Shown here in pieces: positions 22,941 through 26,376 of a stretch of DNA of 26,376 nucleotides (position 1 is its first letter; each line of letters starts with the position of its first letter). Both the position numbers and the translations under genes were made by a program. The stretch is from NCBI GenBank assembly GCA_963640465.1, contig CAVHYP010000037.1, positions 1 through 26,376 on the forward strand, read 5' to 3'. The stretch is from Colivivens sp963640465 (GTDB lineage Bacteria > Bacteroidota > Bacteroidia > Bacteroidales > Bacteroidaceae). Below the pieces are notes generated by a model that worked only from the letters and a program-made list of their open reading frames with translations, was not told where the DNA came from and searched no databases.

Positions 22941-25775
22941 ATGAAAAGAATTTTCATGTCAATAGCACTGATACTGACAGTGCTTACGGTCAATGCCCAA
23001 ATGCCGCAGATTCAGCAACTGTCGTTGGATTCTGCTGTCAGAATGGGCAAGCTTGACAATGGCTTGACCTATTACATCCGGCATAATGAATGGCCGGAGC
23101 AGCGTGCCAACTTCTATATAGCACAGAAGGTAGGTTCAATGCAGGAAGAGGACGACCAGCGTGGTCTTGCCCACTTTCTTGAGCACATGTGCTTCAATGG
23201 AACAACCCATTTCCCGGGCAACACTCTGAAGACCTATCTTGAGTCAATCGGTGTGAAGTTCGGTCAGGACCTAAATGCTTACACAAGCTTCGATGAAACC
23301 GTTTACAACATCGACAATGTACCTGTAATCACCAATCCACAGGCAGTAGACTCCTGTCTCCTCATTCTTCATGACTGGAGCCACGACCTGTTGCTCGAGG
23401 ACGATGAAATCGACAAGGAGCGTGGAGTCATCAATGAGGAATGGCGAATGCGCAGCAGTGCCTCACAGCGTATGATTGAGAAGGCTTTGCCAATCCTCTT
23501 CGAAGGAAGCCGCTATGCTCACCGTATGCCAATCGGAACGATGGACATTGTTATGAATTTCCCTTATGACGCAATCCGCAAGTACTACCGCAAGTGGTAT
23601 CGTCCCGACCTGCAGGCGCTCATCATTGTGGGTGATGTCAATGTCGATGAGGTTGAGTCAAAAATCAAGGCCATGTTCTCCGACATCAAGCCAGCACCGG
23701 CAGATGCAGCTGTTCGCGAGTACTACACGGTTGCTGCCAACGACAAGCCAATCTTCACCATGCAGACCGACAAAGAGCAGGAAAGCTCGAACATGGTTTT
23801 CGCATGGAAACACGAAGGAATGACTCGTGAGTTGAGAAACACATCAGTATATTACATTCAGAACTATCTGACTGGAGCCATTGAAGGAATGATTTCAACA
23901 CGTCTGAGTGAAATCATGTTGCAGGAGAATCCTCCTTTCCTTGGTGCAAGTGTAAGTTTCAATAGCGATTTTCTGATAACAAATGCGATGTCTTCGTCGG
24001 CCTTCACTGTAGAATTCAAGGACAATGCCTACAAGAATGCTATCAAGGCTGTCTATCGTGAGATGTTGCGTGCCGAACGTTTCGGTTTCACCATGAGTGA
24101 ATACGAGCGTTACAAGCAGTCGTACAAATCAAGCCTTGACAACATGTATGAGAAACGTGACAAGACTGCAAACAAGAACTATGTCAACGAATACGTGCGT
24201 CACTTCCTCGACAACGTTGCTGCACCAGGCATTGAATGGGAGCACGAATACATGACCCAGGTTGCAGATCTTATAACAGTAGATGTAATCAACAGCTCCC
24301 TCACCCAGATTGCCCAGCAGCGTGCAACAGTTGCTCCTGTTATCTATGGCATGCTTCCACAGAAGGACGGTGTAGTTATCCCTACAGAAGACGAGATTCT
24401 TGCCATTCTCAAGGAAGTGGAGAGCGAAGAAATCGAGGCATACAAGGAAGAAGTGTCAAGCGAGCCAATCCTTGATGCAAGCAAACTGAAGGGAAGCAAG
24501 ATTGTGAAGGAAGAGAAGGCTGATTTCGAGTTCACTCACTTGAAACTCAAGAACGGCATCGATATCTATGTGCGCAAGACAGACTTCACTCCTAACTCAA
24601 TCTCAATGAATGCTTGCAGCTGGGGAGGTACATCCCTTTACAGCAAGGACGATTATCTGAACGCTTCAAATGCAGAAACAGTGGCAATCGGCGGATGGGG
24701 CAACTTCTCAGCCATCGACCTCAGCAAAAAAATGGCAGGCATACGGGCAAGTGTAAGTCCTTCAGTTGGTACACGCGACGAGAGCATGTCGGGCAGTTGT
24801 GTGACAAAAGATTTGGAGTCAATGTTCCAGCTCACATACCTTGCTTACACTTCACCTCGCAAAGACCAGGAAGTATTCAATTCCACCATGGCTCGCACAA
24901 AGTCCAGCCTTGAGAATGCAGAACTTGACCCACAGACAGCTCTTGTCGATACACTTCGTAAGGTTGTATACAACAATAACTATATGGTGGTGCGCACTAA
25001 GCCAGAAGATATCGACAAGCTCGACTACGACAAGATGATTCAGATCTACAAGGAGCGTTTTGCCAATGCAGGCGACTTCACATTCTTCTTCATCGGTGAC
25101 ATCGACATAGAGACAGCTAAACCTCTGTTCGAGAAATATATCGGAAGCCTGCCGGTCAAGAAAGGAAAGGAGACATACAAGGATGTAGACCTCCGTGTGC
25201 AGGACGGCACCATCACAAATGTATTCGAGAAAAAGCAGGAAACCCCAAATGCAGTGGAGATGTTCATGTGGCACGAACACATGGATCCATCGCTGAAGAA
25301 CATCCTGACCCTCGACTATTTGAAGCAAATCCTTCAGATGGTATATCTGGAAACAGTACGCGAGGATGAAGGCGGCGCTTATTCCGTAGGCGTTTCTTCA
25401 AGCTTCTCTGAATATCCGGAGAAATATGCCATGATACAAGTGCAGTTGCCTACAGCACCCGAAAAGCGTGCTCACATGGAAGAGATTGTCCTGAAGGGTA
25501 TTGACAATATGGTTGCCAACGGACCGAAAGCCGAGGATGTACAGAAGGTGAAAGAGTACATGAACCGCAGTTACCAGGAAAGTGTCAAGAACAACGGCTA
25601 CTGGCTTTCAGCTATTATAAGCAAGGTAACAAAGGACAAGAACTACGTGGACGGCTATCAGGATTGCGTCAATAGCATAACAGCAAAGGACGTCCAGGAT
25701 ATGGCTGCCAAGATATTCAAGAGCGGCAACCGTATCATTGTAGGAATGACAAGTCCAGTGGAAGAGTCCAAATAG
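22941..25775 (+). CDS. M16 family zinc metallopeptidase (pitrilysin-like, two halves)
   Basis: A secreted 944-residue peptidase. Signal peptide MKRIFMSIALILTVLTVNAQ, then an active N-terminal M16 unit with the inverted zinc motif H78-F-L-E81-H82 and the distal glutamate E160 in IDKERGVINEEW. The matching C-terminal half (from about 525) lacks the motif and forms the other side of the closed chamber, as in other two-half M16 enzymes. It probably cuts short peptides in the periplasm. I chose the ATG at 22941, since the frame's first ATG (22914, overlapping the nadB stop) would put nine residues before the signal peptide. It is the last gene of the run and is followed by strong terminators. Confidence 0.93.
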   Translation: MKRIFMSIALILTVLTVNAQMPQIQQLSLDSAVRMGKLDNGLTYYIRHNEWPEQRANFYIAQKVGSMQEEDDQRGLAHFLEHMCFNGTTHFPGNTLKTYLESIGVKFGQDLNAYTSFDETVYNIDNVPVITNPQAVDSCLLILHDWSHDLLLEDDEIDKERGVINEEWRMRSSASQRMIEKALPILFEGSRYAHRMPIGTMDIVMNFPYDAIRKYYRKWYRPDLQALIIVGDVNVDEVESKIKAMFSDIKPAPADAAVREYYTVAANDKPIFTMQTDKEQESSNMVFAWKHEGMTRELRNTSVYYIQNYLTGAIEGMISTRLSEIMLQENPPFLGASVSFNSDFLITNAMSSSAFTVEFKDNAYKNAIKAVYREMLRAERFGFTMSEYERYKQSYKSSLDNMYEKRDKTANKNYVNEYVRHFLDNVAAPGIEWEHEYMTQVADLITVDVINSSLTQIAQQRATVAPVIYGMLPQKDGVVIPTEDEILAILKEVESEEIEAYKEEVSSEPILDASKLKGSKIVKEEKADFEFTHLKLKNGIDIYVRKTDFTPNSISMNACSWGGTSLYSKDDYLNASNAETVAIGGWGNFSAIDLSKKMAGIRASVSPSVGTRDESMSGSCVTKDLESMFQLTYLAYTSPRKDQEVFNSTMARTKSSLENAELDPQTALVDTLRKVVYNNNYMVVRTKPEDIDKLDYDKMIQIYKERFANAGDFTFFFIGDIDIETAKPLFEKYIGSLPVKKGKETYKDVDLRVQDGTITNVFEKKQETPNAVEMFMWHEHMDPSLKNILTLDYLKQILQMVYLETVREDEGGAYSVGVSSSFSEYPEKYAMIQVQLPTAPEKRAHMEEIVLKGIDNMVANGPKAEDVQKVKEYMNRSYQESVKNNGYWLSAIISKVTKDKNYVDGYQDCVNSITAKDVQDMAAKIFKSGNRIIVGMTSPVEESK

Positions 25776-25786
25776 AATACACGCAA

Positions 25787-25839
25787 TTGTTTCCCAATTG
25801 GACGACCCATTGAACGTCCGATAACATGATGGGAAACAA
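25787..25839 (+). other. nested inverted repeat just after the M16 gene
   Basis: TTGTTTCCC (25787-25795) pairs with GGGAAACAA (25831-25839). Inside, GGACG (25800-25804) pairs with CGTCC (25815-25819). No T-run follows, so this is not an ordinary terminator; it may protect the 3' end of the mRNA. Confidence 0.55.
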
Positions 25840-25847
25840 ACAATAGA

Positions 25848-25878
25848 GGCTGCATCAATTGCTGGTGCAGCCTTTTTT
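25848..25878 (+). terminator. intrinsic terminator of the M16 operon
   Basis: GGCTGCA (25848-25854), an 11-base loop, TGCAGCC (25866-25872), then six T (25873-25878). A classic Rho-independent terminator. Confidence 0.85.
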
Positions 25879-25881
25879 GGA

Positions 25882-25898
25882 ATGCTCATGCCGAGCAT
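25882..25898. other. small hairpin between the two terminators
   Basis: ATGCTC (25882-25887) pairs with GAGCAT (25893-25898) around a five-base loop. Confidence 0.4.
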
Positions 25899-25904
25899 AC
25901 CTAC

Positions 25905-25939
25905 AAAAAATCTCGCAAATAACCTTGCGAGATTTTTTT
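25905..25939. terminator. bidirectional terminator
   Basis: TCTCGCAA (25911-25918) pairs with TTGCGAGA (25925-25932), with six A before it and seven T after it, so it can stop transcription from both sides. Confidence 0.85.
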
Positions 25940-25944
25940 GCATG

Positions 25945-26022
25945 GGCGCATCGGCTTATTTCGGATGCTTACGCTTACGTGCCATCTGTGTTATCTGTGG
26001 GAGATAAGCCATCGCGTGCGCC
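25945..26022. other. large imperfect inverted repeat, candidate structured RNA or DNA
   Basis: GGCGCA (25945-25950) pairs with TGCGCC (26017-26022), and GGCTTAT (25953-25959) with ATAAGCC (26004-26010): 13 pairs with a small internal loop. The arm TTATCT/AGATAA (25991-25996 with 26002-26007) competes with the second stem. There is no gene in this stretch. Confidence 0.5.
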
Positions 26023-26093
26023 ACATTTCTTCATTTTCTGCGATAGAAATCGCTGTTGAGACAATTATTTTTCAAAAAATTCACGCAATGAGT

Positions 26094-26122
26094 ATTGCAT
26101 AGATGAAAATTGTGTATATTTG
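26094..26122 (+). promoter_or_regulatory. Bacteroidota-type promoter in the terminal non-coding region
   Basis: TTG at 26094-26096, 18-base spacer, TATATTTG at 26115-26122. The predicted start is near 26129. No start codon with a long frame follows closely. Confidence 0.6.
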
Positions 26123-26125
26123 CAA

Positions 26126-26376
26126 TTGGATTGCAAGCAAGTCCAATAGTTCGGGTGTCATAATCCGTCCTCAAGACGAGCAAACATTCCATGCCTCAGC
26201 TCACGCCGAGCCTTTTTGTGGAGCAAAACTCCATGATAAGGAGATGGGCGGGTAACGAGGCATAACATAATGAAGGCGTTTACTTGACGCTCTGTTTGAG
26301 ACACACTGAAATCTTCCAAACCATCAGTATCAAAGTCTTGAACTTAGCAACGGTAGATGTCCCGGGTGTGATTATA
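26126..26376 (+). ncRNA. candidate structured RNA or long leader, cut by the window end
   Basis: Downstream of a good promoter the sequence can fold in a consistent order: TTGGA with TCCAA (26126-26130 and 26142-26146); CGTC-CTCAA-GACG near 26167-26179; a long stem ATGCCTC with GAGGCAT (about 26190-26196 and 26258-26264) that encloses TGGAG-CAAAA-CTCCA; and GCGT with ACGC around TTACTTG (about 26277-26291). Only tiny frames occur, such as the peptide MKAFT from about 26272. A frame without a start codon stays open from about 26269 to the window end. The family is unknown to me. It may be a free small RNA or the 5' leader of a gene beyond the edge. Confidence 0.45.

Noticed and set aside
26272..26289. 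Five-residue peptide MKAFT as a leader peptide gene
   Set aside because: Too short to judge and no regulatory codon run; kept only as a note within the candidate RNA.

Overview
This window looks like chromosomal DNA of a Bacteroidota, most likely a Prevotellaceae (Prevotella/Segatella-like) anaerobe. The evidence is protein content and order typical of that group (apt-uvrC-dtd-deoC, ompH-murI, thioesterase-dprA), several upstream TAnnTTTG boxes matching the Bacteroidota sigma factor -7 element (best examples 16725-16732, 26115-26122, 13045-13052), and mostly weak Shine-Dalgarno sequences. Assignment below phylum is inference from remembered protein similarity, not a search.

Layout. 1-592: no gene I can support, then a leader with alternative hairpins. 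593-6680 (+): a tight housekeeping run apt, uvrC, dtd, deoC, ompH/skp, murI and a CPBP intramembrane protease, often with overlapping ends. 6843-7862 (+): a glycosyltransferase-like gene with its own promoter. 7863-8492: a degraded stretch holding a candidate terminator and two apparent transposase scraps in opposite orientation. 8493-12738 (-): a glycyl radical enzyme that keeps the active-site residues of trans-4-hydroxy-L-proline dehydratase (HypD), its radical-SAM activase, and an isolated FecE/FepC-type ATPase whose gene ends right against the transposase scrap. 12739-13123: a divergent control region. 13124-16474 (+): acyl-CoA synthetase, hotdog thioesterase and dprA. 16752-25775 (+): a large periplasmic TPR protein, an outer-membrane beta-barrel, nadB and a two-repeat M16 metalloprotease, probably one operon. 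25776-26376: no gene, but dense inverted repeats, two good terminators, and a promoter followed by a candidate structured RNA that runs toward the window edge.

How the genes work together. The first run mixes nucleotide salvage (apt, deoC), DNA repair (uvrC), translation quality control (dtd) and envelope building (ompH, murI). The minus-strand cluster would let the cell dehydrate hydroxyproline to pyrroline-5-carboxylate without oxygen. The last run is envelope proteins plus the first step of de novo NAD synthesis.

The least ordinary signals are: (1) short degenerate tandem repeats in at least four intergenic gaps (ompH/murI, hypD/activase, fadD/thioesterase, TPR/barrel), which in at least three cases look like copies of the last codons of the upstream gene; (2) the densely folded non-coding end of the window; (3) the orphan iron-type ATPase attached to the hydroxyproline locus beside a mobile-element scar. 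I see no CRISPR array, tRNA, rRNA or complete mobile element.
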